Part shown: positions 13,588-24,900 of the stretch, piece by piece
Numbering within the stretch: position 1 is the stretch's first letter
How the letters are laid out: each line of letters starts with the position of its first letter
From: Polyangium sp. 6x1
Lineage (GTDB): Bacteria > Myxococcota_A > Polyangia > Polyangiales > Polyangiaceae
Length of the DNA stretch: 64,000 nt
NCBI RefSeq assembly: GCF_029946515.1
Contig: NZ_JARZHH010000003.1
Coordinates: forward strand, 248,001-312,000
Reading direction: 5' to 3'
Notes under the pieces: generated by a model
Seen by the model: the letters and a program-made list of their open reading frames with translations, nothing else
Told to the model about the DNA's origin: nothing
The model's database searches: none
Program-made: the position numbers and the translations under genes

Positions 13588-15018
13588 ATGCAGAAGCCGA
13601 TCTCGCTCGGTACGACCCAGAAGGCCGTGCGCGAGGGGCCGAGGGAGCAGACCCTCGCGCGTCCTTTCCTCTTCGTCGTGCTCCATTGCGACCAGCCGTC
13701 GCTCGGCGGCGCGCGGTATTGCCTCTCGGAGATCGACGTCGTCGACATCGGCCGGGGCCCCAAGCGCGTCGCCTCGCGTGACCGCGAGGGGGGCGTTCGG
13801 CGGCTCGATCTTCGCTTGCCCGACGGGGCCATCTCGAAGGCCCACGCGCGCCTCGTCCGGAGCGGCGATGGGTGGGCGTTCGAGGACATGGGCTCGCGGA
13901 ACGGCTCTCATGTGAATGACCAGCCCGTCACGAGGACAGCGCTGCGGGACGGTGACTTCATCGAGCTCGGCCACGTCATCCTGCGTTACCGCGCGGGTTT
14001 GCCCTCGTCGCCTGACGCCAGTGCGGATCTCGATTTCTCGCGCCCGGCGGTCGGGGACCTCTCCACCCTCCTCCCGCCGCTCGCAGACAACCTCTACGCG
14101 CTGACGCGTGTCGCGCGAGCGCACATCCCGGTGCTCCTCCTCGGCGAGTCGGGCACGGGCAAGGAGGTGCTCGCGCGAGCCGTCCACGCCCACTCGGGGC
14201 GGACAGGGCCGCTCGTCGCGGTGAATTGCGGGGCGCTCACGGCGACGCTGCTCGAGAGCCAGCTCTTCGGCCATGTCAAGGGCGCGTTCACGGGGGCCAT
14301 CCGCGACGAACCGGGGTACGTGCGCAGGGCGACCGGCGGCACGCTCTTCCTCGACGAGGTGGGCGATCTCCCGCTCCCCGCGCAGGCCGCGCTCCTGCGC
14401 GTGCTCGAAGAGAACGAGGTCGTGCCCGTCGGCGGCACGACCCCCATCAAGGTGGATCTGCGCGTCGTCGCGGCGACGCACAAGCCGCTCGACAAGATGG
14501 CCATCCGGGGCGAGCTTCGGGTCGACTTGCTCGCGCGGCTCTCCGGGCATCGGCACATGCTCACGCCGCTGCGGGAGCGGCTCGAGGACATGGGGCTCCT
14601 CGTCAGCGATCTCTTGCAGCGCTCGAAGGTGCCGGGCGCGAGCGAGCTTGGTTTGACCATCCAGGCGGGCAAGTGGCTCTTGTCGCAGCCGTGGTCGCTC
14701 AACATCCGGGAGCTCTCGCAGGTCCTCGGGGTCGCGGCTGCGCTCGCGGACGGGCCGCTCATCGAGCGCGGGCACCTGATCGAGCGGGGCCTCGGGACCG
14801 TCGCGCCGCCCGAACCCGAAGAGGAGAGCGTCGTGCCGCCGGAGCCCGAGGAGGAGAGGGACACGGCGCCGGAGGCGCTGCGCGGGCGTATCGTGGCGCT
14901 CCTCGAGAAGCACAGGGGCAACGTGAGCGGGGTGGCGCGCGACATGGGCAAGTCGCGCGTCCAGATCCACCGCTGGATACAGAGGTTCTCGATCAGCGTC
15001 GACACGTATCGCGGGTGA
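13588..15018 (+). CDS. Sigma-54-dependent activator with N-terminal FHA domain
   Basis: A 476-residue bacterial enhancer-binding protein. Residues 45-135 are an FHA domain ([21 protein letters not shown]), which binds phosphothreonine and replaces the usual receiver domain. Residues 160-390 are the AAA+ core with Walker A GESGTGKE (186-193), the sigma-54-contacting GAFTGA loop (232-237) and Walker B LFLDE. The intact GAFTGA loop predicts true sigma-54 activation. The C-terminus (about 430-470) is a Fis-type helix-turn-helix. FHA input fits activation by the adjacent Ser/Thr kinase. A sigma-54-type promoter lies about 2.3 kb downstream before the NRPS operon and is a candidate target; that link is inferred. 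Confidence 0.92.
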   Translation: MQKPISLGTTQKAVREGPREQTLARPFLFVVLHCDQPSLGGARYCLSEIDVVDIGRGPKRVASRDREGGVRRLDLRLPDGAISKAHARLVRSGDGWAFEDMGSRNGSHVNDQPVTRTALRDGDFIELGHVILRYRAGLPSSPDASADLDFSRPAVGDLSTLLPPLADNLYALTRVARAHIPVLLLGESGTGKEVLARAVHAHSGRTGPLVAVNCGALTATLLESQLFGHVKGAFTGAIRDEPGYVRRATGGTLFLDEVGDLPLPAQAALLRVLEENEVVPVGGTTPIKVDLRVVAATHKPLDKMAIRGELRVDLLARLSGHRHMLTPLRERLEDMGLLVSDLLQRSKVPGASELGLTIQAGKWLLSQPWSLNIRELSQVLGVAAALADGPLIERGHLIERGLGTVAPPEPEEESVVPPEPEEERDTAPEALRGRIVALLEKHRGNVSGVARDMGKSRVQIHRWIQRFSISVDTYRG

Positions 15019-15029
15019 TCGCGACCGAT

Positions 15030-16976
15030 TCACGGCATCGGGCACGTGTCGGGCATCGACGGCTCGCAGAGCGCGTCCTTCTTCACCTCGAGGAGCTGCA
15101 TCATGCCTTCATCCTCGTGCTCGAGGATGTGGCAGTGCAGCACGTACTTGCCTTCGTAATGCAGGAAGCGTGACAGGAACACGAGGGAACCGTCGACTCC
15201 CTCCATGCCGCTCGTGGGGATGAGAACCGTATCGCGCCAGATGGGCTGCGCCGGCTTCTTCCCGTTGATGGACGTCAGGAGGAACGAATTGACGTGGATG
15301 TGGAAGGGATGGATGGACTCTCGTCCCACCATGTCCCACTTGTTGACGATCGTCCATTCCTCCACGGCACCCAATGCCATGCACTGATCGATGCGGGTCT
15401 CGCAGAACGTCCTGCCGTCGATGGTGAAGTGGTTTGTCCCCTGATCATCGACGGATACAGTGAACTCGAGCTGGCGGTTGTTGTCGACCTGATTGCCAGG
15501 CTTCGCCATGTCGTCGAAGGACGGGTAAAGCGCAGGCGGCGTGAGCGCCTGCGGGATTTCGAGGCTCTTGTCCGGCTCCCCCGAGACGATCACGGTGGCG
15601 AGGACCTGCGGCGCCCAGCAGACGAAGTCGAGGTAGCCGAGCGCCACCATCTGGTAGGTGCCCGCTTCGAACTGAGTGAGCAGGTCGACGCGGCCTCCCG
15701 GCGGGACGACGAACTCGACGTCCGAAACGGCGTCGGCCATTGGCATCTTCAGGGGAGCCGCGTAGGTGATCCCGTCCGTCGCGACCTGGTAGTACGGGAC
15801 CGACTTCGCCCGCACCCCGTCCCGGTCGAGCACGGGTGGCCCCCCGTTGCTCGCGCAAGAATAGCCGAAAGGATCATAACCGGGCTTCGGGAGCGACGTC
15901 GCGGCGTCGAGCTGATCGTCCGGCACGCGGAGGAAGGCGATGTCGAGCGGTGCACGGAAGCCCGTGTGAAGGACCCGGAGGCGCTGCACCTCGCTCGGGC
16001 GCATGCGAAGGATCGGGTTGATCTGGCCATTGACGTGGAAGAAATCCACGACGCCGGCAGGCAAGGGGCCGGCCGCGCCCATTTCTTTGTACGTCGCGAG
16101 GCGGGTCTTCCCCGTGCATGCATCCTTGGTCTGGAGCATGAGCTCGCCGACGACCAGGAGCTGCTCCTTGCCCTGCCCCGCCTCGGGCTCGGGTGAAAAC
16201 ATCTTGTCGAGGTCGTCTTGCCATTCGTCGCGAATGATGATCGCCCCGGCCATGCCACCGGCCACCTGGATGGCCGTCGCTCCGTGGAAGTGCGGGTGAT
16301 ACCAGTAGGTCCCGGCCGGATGATCGGCCATCGTCCCATCCGGCATGACGGAGCCTTTGGGGATGTCGATGACGAAATCGTAGCTTTCGCCAGGGCCAAT
16401 CTCCAGGAAGACGTCATCGCCGGGGGGGCCGGGGTCGACGTGCAGACCGTGCGTGTGGAAATTGGTCGTGTTGTTCTGCATGCCCGGGCCATGCCCGCCA
16501 TGCCCGCCGGTGGTCCCCATGCCGCAATCGCCGGGGTCCACGGCGCTGCCGTCGTCCGGAAGGCCGTTGATGAGCTTGAGCTTGAGCCGATCCCCCGGGG
16601 CAAGCTCGATGCTCGGGCCCGGGATCGTGCCCGTATACGTTCCCTCGAAATTCGCGTTTCCCGCATTCACCTTGAGGCCGGTGTACGCGCGGGTCATGAA
16701 CGTATACTGGCCGATCGTCACCTCGACCTCGGTGATCGTGATCTCGATGTCGAGCAGGCCGTCCTTGGATCGGACCTTGGCAGGGTTCGAGAGCTCTCGG
16801 CTCGGAGCCGGCGTCGGCGGCGTGGGCGGCTTGTCGTCGGAGCTGCAACCGATGGTATCGGGCAGCAAGAGGCCAGCGCCGATCATGGCGCCCATGCTCA
16901 AAAAAAAGCGCCGGTCGAAGGTGACCGTGGCGCGAGCCCGATTCTTGTCAAAGGAAGGTTTGTTCTGGGACGTCAC
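15030..16976 (-). CDS. Tat-exported multicopper oxidase
   Basis: A 648-residue three-cupredoxin oxidase. GTG 16976 is chosen because it gives a Tat signal of normal length; the longer upstream reading crosses a repeat array. Twin arginines at 22-23 (DRRFF) precede a hydrophobic stretch and a possible lipobox Cys44 (IGCSS), so it may be a Tat lipoprotein. All copper ligand motifs are present: HTHG near 174, HPHFHG near 227, HPFHIH near 556 and HCHILEHEDEGMM near 614, with the type 1 Cys and axial Met. It should oxidise phenols, metal ions or a peptide in the periplasm. It is divergent from the NRPS operon; involvement in peptide maturation is only a possibility. Confidence 0.9.
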   Translation of the reverse strand: MTSQNKPSFDKNRARATVTFDRRFFLSMGAMIGAGLLLPDTIGCSSDDKPPTPPTPAPSRELSNPAKVRSKDGLLDIEITITEVEVTIGQYTFMTRAYTGLKVNAGNANFEGTYTGTIPGPSIELAPGDRLKLKLINGLPDDGSAVDPGDCGMGTTGGHGGHGPGMQNNTTNFHTHGLHVDPGPPGDDVFLEIGPGESYDFVIDIPKGSVMPDGTMADHPAGTYWYHPHFHGATAIQVAGGMAGAIIIRDEWQDDLDKMFSPEPEAGQGKEQLLVVGELMLQTKDACTGKTRLATYKEMGAAGPLPAGVVDFFHVNGQINPILRMRPSEVQRLRVLHTGFRAPLDIAFLRVPDDQLDAATSLPKPGYDPFGYSCASNGGPPVLDRDGVRAKSVPYYQVATDGITYAAPLKMPMADAVSDVEFVVPPGGRVDLLTQFEAGTYQMVALGYLDFVCWAPQVLATVIVSGEPDKSLEIPQALTPPALYPSFDDMAKPGNQVDNNRQLEFTVSVDDQGTNHFTIDGRTFCETRIDQCMALGAVEEWTIVNKWDMVGRESIHPFHIHVNSFLLTSINGKKPAQPIWRDTVLIPTSGMEGVDGSLVFLSRFLHYEGKYVLHCHILEHEDEGMMQLLEVKKDALCEPSMPDTCPMP

Positions 16977-17105
16977 GAGTGGCTGCTCCGAGCGGCGCGC
17001 CTTGCAACGCTCGGGCCATCTGTCCGACCGAGAACACCCTCCCGCCGGTGAGCATGCACGCACGAAAGCAGGCGGCCACCAGCGGAGGGCCGCCGACGGG
17101 AGCGA

Positions 17106-17190
17106 CCTGTACCTGTAACAGGGACCTGTAACAGGGACCTGTACCTGTAACAGGACCTGTAACAGGTCCCTGTTACAGGTCCTGATACAG
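17106..17190 (+). repeat. Cluster of five 11-bp palindromes CCTGTWACAGG
   Basis: Five copies of CCTGT(A/T)ACAGG start at 17112, 17125, 17144, 17156 and 17169. They are flanked by truncated or degenerate copies at 17106, 17138 and 17181. Each unit is a near-perfect inverted repeat about the central A/T, with start-to-start spacing of 12-13 bases apart from one 19-base step. The cluster lies between the oxidase start (16976) and the MbtH gene, so it could be a multi-site operator for either. It could instead be a short palindromic repeat element. The copies are seen; function is inferred. Confidence 0.75.
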
Positions 17191-17272
17191 CGGTCGGACC
17201 CTGTCACCCCATGCTGTCATGACACCGACGCGTCCGGGCTGATCTCCGACGCAAGCAAGACATCTCATGGGC

Positions 17273-17287
17273 TGGCATCTCGCTTGC
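17273..17287 (+). promoter_or_regulatory. Candidate sigma-54 promoter of the NRPS operon
   Basis: TGGCAT-CTCGC-TTGC matches the sigma-54 consensus TGGCAC-N5-TTGC at all but one position, with exact -24/-12 spacing. Transcription would begin near 17299, leaving a leader of about 140 bases before the MbtH start. An imperfect inverted repeat (GCAAGCAAGA at 17251, TCTCGCTTGC at 17278) overlaps it. A sigma-54 activator gene lies about 2.3 kb upstream. By rough base composition such a match should occur less than once by chance in the window, so its position is suggestive but not proof. Confidence 0.55.
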
Positions 17288-17438
17288 TACGTCGTGGGCG
17301 TAACGTCTACCCCAAGAGAACCTAGATAGAGCGCCACCCCCGAGCGTGCGCCAAAACAAACGTTCGCCATCAGCGGTATCGCCTGTTGGGCGACATCCAA
17401 GGTGATCTTTCGATACCGGGGTAGCAATAGGACCCACG

Positions 17439-17672
17439 ATGAGTGTCTTCGACGACGCAGATGCCACCTTCGAGGTGGTCGTGAACCACGAGGAGCAATA
17501 CTCCATCTGGCCTGCCGGCCGGGAGATGCCTGCGGGCTGGCGCCTGGCAGGGAAGCGTGGGACGCGCGCGGAGTGCCTCCAGTATATCGAGGAGGTTTGG
17601 ACCGACATGCGGCCGCTCAGCCTGCGCAAGCAAATGGACGCGGCCGCGGCTGCGGCCAAGCCGCAGGCCTGA
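17439..17672 (+). CDS. MbtH-family NRPS accessory protein
   Basis: A 77-residue protein of full family length. It carries the invariant MbtH features: [10 protein letters not shown] near the start, P-GW, a central [19 protein letters not shown], and conserved Trp residues. MbtH proteins bind adenylation domains of NRPSs and are often needed for their solubility or activity, so its partner is the large synthetase downstream. First gene of the operon; 12 bases separate it from the thioesterase gene. An AGGA ribosome site precedes ATG 17439. Confidence 0.97.
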   Translation: MSVFDDADATFEVVVNHEEQYSIWPAGREMPAGWRLAGKRGTRAECLQYIEEVWTDMRPLSLRKQMDAAAAAAKPQA

Positions 17673-17684
17673 ATCGAAGGTTTC

Positions 17685-18431
17685 ATGGAGCCGATTCCGG
17701 GCGCGTGGTTCTGGAGGCCCAGGCCCGTGGCATTGCCGCGGGCGCGGCTCTTTTGTTTCCCCTACGCGGGGGCGAACGCGATGGTCTTCAGGACCTGGTC
17801 CGCTCACCTGCCGCCCGACGTGGAGCTCGTCGCCGCGCAGCTCCCAGGTCGAGGGCCGCGAATCCGAGAGGCGCCCATGACGAGCATGAGCCCCCTGGTG
17901 GAGGCGCTCGGGCAGGCGCTCGCCCCGAGCCCTATCCCGTTCGCGATGTTCGGGCACAGCATGGGCGGGCTCGTCGCGTTTGCGCTTTGCCACTGGCTAC
18001 GCGCGCGTGGCTTTCGGGCGCCGATGCACCTCTTCATTTCCGGCCGCCGCGCGGCGCAGTTCTCGGACTCCCGTCCACCCACCGGGGAGCTGACCGACGC
18101 GCACATCCTCTCCTGCATTCGAGGGTATGGCGGAACGCCCGCGAGCATCCTGGCCGAGCCGGGGCTCATGAAGCTGCTCCTGCCCGTTTTCCGGGCGGAT
18201 TTCGAGGTCCTCCTGTCCTACCGCCACGTGCCGGCAGAGCCGCTCGATGTTCCGCTGACCGCGCTCGGGGGCACGAAGGACGATACGGTGCAGCCGGCAG
18301 AGCTCGAAGGATGGCGCGAGCAAACGAAAGGTCCGTTTGCGCTCCGCATCCTGGAGGGCGATCACTTCTTTTTGCATTCCGCCGAGGCGGCTCTGCTGCG
18401 CGTGGTCGGGCAGGCTTTCGAGGGGATATGA
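17685..18431 (+). CDS. Type II thioesterase (alpha/beta hydrolase)
   Basis: A 248-residue stand-alone thioesterase of the NRPS/PKS editing class. The nucleophile elbow is GHSMGG with Ser92; the triad is completed by an Asp near 199-200 (GGTKDD) and His227 (GDHFF). The N-terminal FCFPYAGA motif is typical of the family. Type II thioesterases remove misprimed acyl groups from carrier domains. Because the synthetase has no thioesterase domain of its own, this enzyme is also a candidate for releasing the product, though that is not its usual role. Its TGA overlaps the next ATG as ATGA, so the two are translationally coupled. Confidence 0.93.
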   Translation: MEPIPGAWFWRPRPVALPRARLFCFPYAGANAMVFRTWSAHLPPDVELVAAQLPGRGPRIREAPMTSMSPLVEALGQALAPSPIPFAMFGHSMGGLVAFALCHWLRARGFRAPMHLFISGRRAAQFSDSRPPTGELTDAHILSCIRGYGGTPASILAEPGLMKLLLPVFRADFEVLLSYRHVPAEPLDVPLTALGGTKDDTVQPAELEGWREQTKGPFALRILEGDHFFLHSAEAALLRVVGQAFEGI

Positions 18432-18919
18432 CGTCGGAGATCGAATCGAACGACGTGCGTCCGCACGCCGGCCGTGCGGAGGCGATCATCCGGCGGAACG
18501 TCCTCTGGTCGCTCGTGGGGGGCGTCCTTCCCGTGCCCGTCGTCGACGTCGTCGCAATCAAGGGTGTTCAGCTCAAGATGCTCAAGGAGCTCGCCGATCT
18601 TTATGAAGTGAGCTTCACCCGTGACATCGCAAAGACGCTCGTTGGCACCCTCATCTCCAGCACCGGGAGCGTGGGCGTGGGGGCCACACTCGGATACGGA
18701 TTCGTCAAGCTCGTCCCCGGAGTCGGCACGGCTCTCGGGATCATCTCGACGTCGGTCGTCGCGGGTGCGGCCACGTACGCGCTTGGCAAGGTCTTCATGA
18801 TGCATTTCGAGACCGGTGGTACGTTCCTCGATTTCGACGCGGCCGCCATGCGGTCGCATTTCTGGTCGGAGCTCGAGAAGGCCAAGGAGACCGTCGCCAA
18901 GATGCAGCAGGAGCCGTAG
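18428..18919 (+). CDS. DUF697-family protein, first of two in the operon
   Basis: A 163-residue protein starting in an ATGA overlap with the thioesterase. It has the DUF697 pattern: an amphipathic RNVLWSLVGGVLPVPVVDVVAI segment, QLKML-ELADLYEV, glycine-rich hydrophobic stretches resembling membrane-inserting helices, and a terminal ALGKVFMMHFETGGT block. DUF697 proteins are poorly understood and usually membrane-associated. The core is strikingly similar to the protein at 41816-42496, so the pair bracket the synthetase and transporters. The acidic N-terminal extension of that paralog is absent here. Placement between thioesterase and synthetase makes an accessory role in assembly or export likely but unproven. 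Confidence 0.8.
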   Translation: MTSEIESNDVRPHAGRAEAIIRRNVLWSLVGGVLPVPVVDVVAIKGVQLKMLKELADLYEVSFTRDIAKTLVGTLISSTGSVGVGATLGYGFVKLVPGVGTALGIISTSVVAGAATYALGKVFMMHFETGGTFLDFDAAAMRSHFWSELEKAKETVAKMQQEP

Positions 18920-18945
18920 GCCTGCTGGTCGGTCCTCGGGCGCGG

Positions 18946-21900
18946 ATGGATACCAAGAATCAATCACGACATACGATGAGCATGCACGACGAGAGCGACG
19001 AGCTGCGCCAGATGGCGGCGTGGAACGACACGGCGGTGACGTATCCCGAGTGCAAGTGCATTCACGCGCTCTTCGAAGAGCAGGCGGCACGGACGCCGGA
19101 CGCGGTGGCATTGGTGTTCGCGGAGCAAGAGCTCAGCTACCGGGAGCTCGACCAGCGCTCGAATCAGCTCGCCCACCATCTGCGCGCGCTGGGCGTGGGC
19201 CCGGAGGTGCGGGTCGGGCTTTGCGTCGAGCGTTCGCTGGAGATGGTGGTGGGGCTGCTCGGCATCCTGAAGGCGGGCGGCGCGTACGTGCCGCTCGACC
19301 CTGGTTATCCGCGGGAGCGGCTGGCCTACATGCTGACGGACGCGCAGCTCGCGGTGCTGCTCACGCAGGAGCGCCTCGAGGGCCGGCTCCCTGCGCACGA
19401 GGTTGTCACGGTACACCTCGATGCGGGCGCGGCCGCCTGGCAGGAGCATCCGGTCACGCGTCCCGACGCGCAGGTAGGGCCGGACAACGCGATATACGTG
19501 ATTTACACGTCGGGCTCGACGGGTCGGCCGAAGGGGGTGCTCAACACGCATCGCGGGGTCGACAACCGCCTGCGCTGGATGCAGCGCGCGTACGGGTTGA
19601 AGGCGAGCGACGGGATTTTGCAGAAGACGCCCCTGTCGTTCGACGTGTCGGGCTGGGAGCTGTGGTGGCCGCTGCTCGAGGGCGCCCGCATGGTGATTGC
19701 GGCGCCCGAGGGGCACAAGGACCCGCGTTATCTCGCCGCGCTCATCCAGGAGCGTGGCGTCACGGTGGCGCATTTCGTGCCGTCGATGTTCGGCGTGTTC
19801 CTGGAGGCGACGGAGCCGCGGGAGCGCGTGTCGTTGCGGCTGGTGTTCACGAGCGGCGAGGCGCTGCCGGCGCACCTGCGTGCGTCCTGGTATGCGGGCA
19901 ACAAGGGCGAGCTCCACAATCTGTATGGCCCGACCGAGGCCGCCATTGACGTGACGAGCCACGCCTGCCGGCCGGAGGAAGAGGGGCCGGTGCCGATCGG
20001 GCGTCCGATCGACAATACGCGGACCTACGTGCTCGACGACGAGCTGCGCCCGGTGCCCGTGGGTGTTGCGGGGGAACTGTATCTGTCGGGCGTGCAGCTC
20101 GCTCGCGGCTACCTGAATCGCCCCGAGCTGACGGCGGAGCGGTTCGTTCCGGATCCGTTTTCGCCCGAGGCGGGAGCGCGGATGTATCGCACGGGCGACC
20201 TTTCGCGCTGGAACGAGGACGGCGAGCTGGAGTTCTTGGGCCGCATCGACCACCAGGTGAAGATCCGCGGATTCCGGATCGAGCTTGGGGAAATCGAGGC
20301 GGCGCTCGCCGCGCACGCGTCGGTGCGCGCGTGCGTGGTGGTGGCCTTGGAGGATGCGTCGGGCGACAAGCGGCTGGTCGCCTACGTGGTGGCTGCCGAG
20401 GAGGCGTGGGCGCCGGGGGCATTGCGTGAGCACCTGGGGACGACGCTGCCGGAATACATGGTGCCGTCTGCATTCGTGCGGCTGACGGAGCTGCCGCTGA
20501 ATCCCAGCGGCAAGGTGGACCGCAAGGCGCTGCCGTCGCCCGAGGCGACGCGCAGCGCGGCGGAGACGTCGTACGTGGCGCCGCGGACCGAGACGGAGCG
20601 CGCGCTCGTGGCCATCTGGGAAGAGCTGCTCCACGTGCGGCCCATCGGGGTCCGAGACAATTTTTTCCTGCTCGGCGGCCATTCGCTTCTGGCCTTTCGC
20701 TTCGTATCCACCGTCGAGGCGCGGCTCGGGGGCGCGCCGAGCGTAGCGACGCTGTTTCGGCACCCGACGATCGAGGCATGGGCAGCGCTCTGGGACACGA
20801 CATCGGAGCGATCGGCATTCGCGCCGCAGATCAGCCTCTCGCCGCGCGCGGCGGGTGAGGCTCCGCATGAGGGTTTGTCGGGCACGGAGCGGCGCATCTG
20901 GTTTTTGGAGAAGCTGTCGCCCGAAGCACGATCGTACCAAATTCCGCACGTATTCCAGGTGGCGTCCGCACTCTCGGAGCCGGCGCTTCACGAGAGCGTG
21001 CGTGCGCTGGGATTGCGCCACGAAATCCTTCGCACGACGTATCCGGAGGTGGACGGCACGCCAAGGCGGCGGGTGTTGGACGACGTGTTCATTCCGATCC
21101 GCGTGGAGGATGTCTCGTCCCTGCCCGAAGAGGAGTGCGTCGCCGCATTGCGGGCGCTGCTCGCCGCGGAGGTCGGGACCCGCTTCGACCTGGAGCGTGG
21201 CCCGTTGACCCGGGTCCTGGCCGTGAAGACGGCTGCGGACAGGCATGTCGTCGTCGTGCTCCAGCACCACATCATCACGGATGAGTGGTCCTGGGGGATC
21301 TTGCTCGCGGAGCTTTCGTCCCTGTACGAGGCGTCGCGCTGCGGGGGGACGGCCGCGCTGCCTCCCCTCGTCGACCAATACTCGGATTACGCGCGCGCAG
21401 AGCGGGCGGCGCTCGCCGGCGATGGGCTCGCGGCGTCGCGCGCGTACTGGAGGGACGCTCTCTCCGGCGTACCGCGGCTCGACCTGCCAATGATGTATCC
21501 TCCCTCGGGTGCGGGCTCGGGGCCGGAAGGGTGCGTCTCGCTCCATTTGTCGCGGGAGACGAGCCGACGAATGCTGGCGCTCTCGCGCGAAAGCGGCGCG
21601 ACCCCCTTCATGGCTTGGTATGCGGCCCTTGCCGCTGTGCTGGCTCGGTACAGCCGGCAGACGGACTTTGGCCTCGGCGCGGTCCTCGCGAATCGCCAGG
21701 TCGCTGGGACCGAGGCGATTCTCGGGTTCTTCACGAATACGGTCGTCCTGCGGACCGACCTTTCGGGAGACCCGACGTTTGCGGAGCTGCTCGCGCGTGC
21801 GCGGCGGACTTCGCTGGACGCGTACGAGCACCAGGCGCTGCCATTCGACGTGGTGGTGCAGGATCAGGGGCTCTCGCGGCAGGCCGGAGAGAATCCGCTG

Positions 21901-24900
21901 TTCGACGTGACCTTCTTCGAGGTGACGCCGCCGAGCACCGGAGCCGCGGCCGGCTGGTCACCGCTGCTCGGTGCGGTGCCGGAGGGCGGGACGACGGCGA
22001 AGAACGCGCTCGCCGTGACCGTGCGCCATGGCGCCGAGGGGACGGTCGTGGAGGTCCTCTACGACACGAGGCGTGTCTCGCGCACGGCAGCGGAGCGGTT
22101 GTGCGGGCATCTGAGGACGCTGGTGACGGATGCTGCGGCGCACCCGGACAAACGTTTGTCGGATCTGGATCTCCTGACCGAAGAGGAAACGGAGAAGCTC
22201 GCCGCGTGGAATGACACGCCCAAGGTGGACCCCGCCGCCCGGTGCATTCACGAGCTCATTGCGGAGCAGGCGTTGAAGGCGCCGGAGGCCGTGGCCCTCG
22301 AGCAGGACGGCCGGCAACTGAGGTACGAGGAATTCGAGGCGCAGGCGAACCGGCTGGCGCATCACCTTCGCAGCCTGGGCGTCGGGCCCGAGGTGCGCGT
22401 GGCGCTGTGCGTGGAGCGGTCGTTCGACATGGTGGTGGGCCTGGTCGGGATCCTCAAGGCCGGCGGAGCGTTCGTGCCTCTGGATCCGGCGTATCCGGCG
22501 GACAGGCTCTCCCTCCTGCTCTCCGAGGCGCATGCGCCGGTGCTGCTGACGCACGAAAACCTCGAGGACCGGTTCACGGCGCCTGGCGTGACCGTGGTGC
22601 GGCTCGACGCGGACGCGTCGCTGTGGGCGTCGCAGCCGGCGACGCCCCCCGAGAGCGGCGTCATGCCGGAGCATGCGAATTACGTGGTGTTCACCTCGGG
22701 CTCCACGGGCAAACCCAAGCCGGTGGTCAACGAGCACCGGGGGCTGGCGGCGCGTGTGGTATTCCAGCGCGAGCATTTCGTGATCCATCCGAGCGACCGC
22801 GTGCTGCAGAGCGCGGCGGTGGCTTTCGACGGTGCGATCATCGACTGGATGATATCGCTGTGCAACGGCGCCGCGTGCGTGCTCCCGAGCAATGCCTACG
22901 GGGCGGTCGATGGCATTGCAGAGTGCCTGGAGAACCGTGGGATCACGGTGTCGTTCATCCCGCCCGCGATGCTGCGGGTGCTGAACTGCCACGCGCCGCA
23001 TCTGCGGCATATCACGCTGGCGGGCGATGCGGCGTCGCCCGCGCTCGCGGCGCAGTGGGCGAAGGGTCGGAACGTGCTGAACTCCTATGGCCCTACCGAG
23101 TTCAGCATCTTCGGAGCGCAGGGGTATTTTGATCCCGAGCGGCCGGAGAGGTTCTCGATCGGCCGACCGATCTATGGCGTGCACATCTACTTGCTCGATG
23201 GCGCGAAGAGGCCGGTCCCCATCGGAATGGCAGGGGAGATCCACCTCGCGGGCGTGGGCCTGGCACGTGGTTATCTGAATCGTCCCGGCATGACGGCGGA
23301 GCGGTTTGTCCCGGATCCGTTCTCGAAGGAGCCTGGCGCCCGGATGTATTGCACCGGGGATCTCGCGCGCTGGAACGAGGAGGGGGAGTTGGAGTTCTTG
23401 GGTCGCGCCGACGACCAGGTGAAGATCCGAGGGTTCCGGATCGAGACCGGCGAAATCGAGGCAGCGCTCGGCTCGCACGCCGCGGTGGGGTCGTGCGTGG
23501 TCGTGGCGCGTGAGGATACGTCGGGGGACAAGCGCCTCGTTGCGTATGTCGTGAAGAAGGACGGCGCGGCCGCGCCGGGCGCGTTGCGCGAGCACCTGCA
23601 AAGCAGGCTTCCCGATTACATGATCCCGTCGGCCTTCGTCTTCCTGGACGCGCTGCCGCTCTCGCCGAACGGCAAGGTGGACCGCAGGCGGCTGCCTGCG
23701 CCGGAAGACACGCGGCAGGCCACGGAGGCGGCCTACGCCGCGCCGCACACGGATGCGGAGCGAGCGCTCGCGGAGATCTGGTCGGAGGTGCTGCGCGCCA
23801 CGCCCGTGGGAATCCACGACAATTTCTTCGCGCTCGGAGGCGATTCGATCCTCGCAATTCAGGTGGTGGGTCGAGCCAAACGCGCCGGTTTGCACTTGAC
23901 CGTGCGCGACATGTTCGTGCACCAGACGGTCGCGGAGCTTTCGCAGGCGGCGCGCAGCTCGAGCGAAGCTCTGGTGGAGCAGGGCGCGGTGACCGGCAGG
24001 GCTTCGCTGACGCCGAGCCAGCATTGGTTCCTGGGCAAGAATCCCGAAGAGATCCATCATTTCAATCAGGCGATGATGTGGACGCCGTCGTCCACGCTGT
24101 CGCCCGAGACCGTGGCGGAGGCCTTGCAGGTCGTGCTCCGGCAACACGACGCGCTGCGATTGCAATATCACCACGCGGAATCCGGGTGGGTGCAGACCCA
24201 TGCGGAGGAGGTGGCGCTGCCGCTCGAGCGGGTGGACCTCTCGGCGGTGCCGTCCTCGGCACGCAAGGCCGCCGTGCAGAACGTGGCGGACACGTTGCAA
24301 GGAGGTTTGTCGCTCTTCACGGGCCCGGTCGCCCGCGCGGCGTGGCTTCATCTCGGCGAGGAAGGGACGCGGCTCCTGCTCGTCGTGCACCACCTCGTCG
24401 TGGACGGCGTGTCGTGGCGCATTCTGCACGAGGACCTCGAGCGCGCTTGCCAGGCTCGGATGGCCGGACAAACGCCCGCGCTCGCCGCCAAGACGACCTC
24501 GTTCCGGCAATGGTCGGAGCGGCTGCACACATTCGTGGCCGGCGGCGGCCTGTCGGAGGAGCTCGGCTACTGGCAGGCGCAATGCGCGCGCGGCGTGGCG
24601 CCGCTCCCGCTCGACCGCGAGGCGGCGCCGGGCACGGTGGGCGAGAGCCGCACGGTGGACGTGGAGTTTTCGGCGGAGGAGACCCGAGCGCTGCTGCACG
24701 GCGTGAGCGCAGCCTACCGCACCGAGATCAATGACGTCTTGCTTTCGGCGCTCGCGTTGGCGCTGAGCGCGTTTTGCAAGACGAATACCATCTGCGTCGA
24801 CCTGGAGGGGCACGGGCGCGAAACGGTGGTCGAGGACGTGGACGTGTCCCGCACCGTCGGATGGTTCACGGCCATGTTCCCGGTCTGGCTGATGGTGCCG

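Noticed and set aside
17106-17190. CRISPR array
   Set aside because: Units are 11 bases with 1-8 bases between them; a CRISPR would have longer repeats and unique spacers of about 30 bases, and no cas genes are present.
18946-18990. A lipoinitiation (starter C) or fatty-acyl ligase domain at the NRPS N-terminus
   Set aside because: The protein starts directly with the adenylation-domain leader WNDT...; no His-pair motif or extra A-type domain precedes it.
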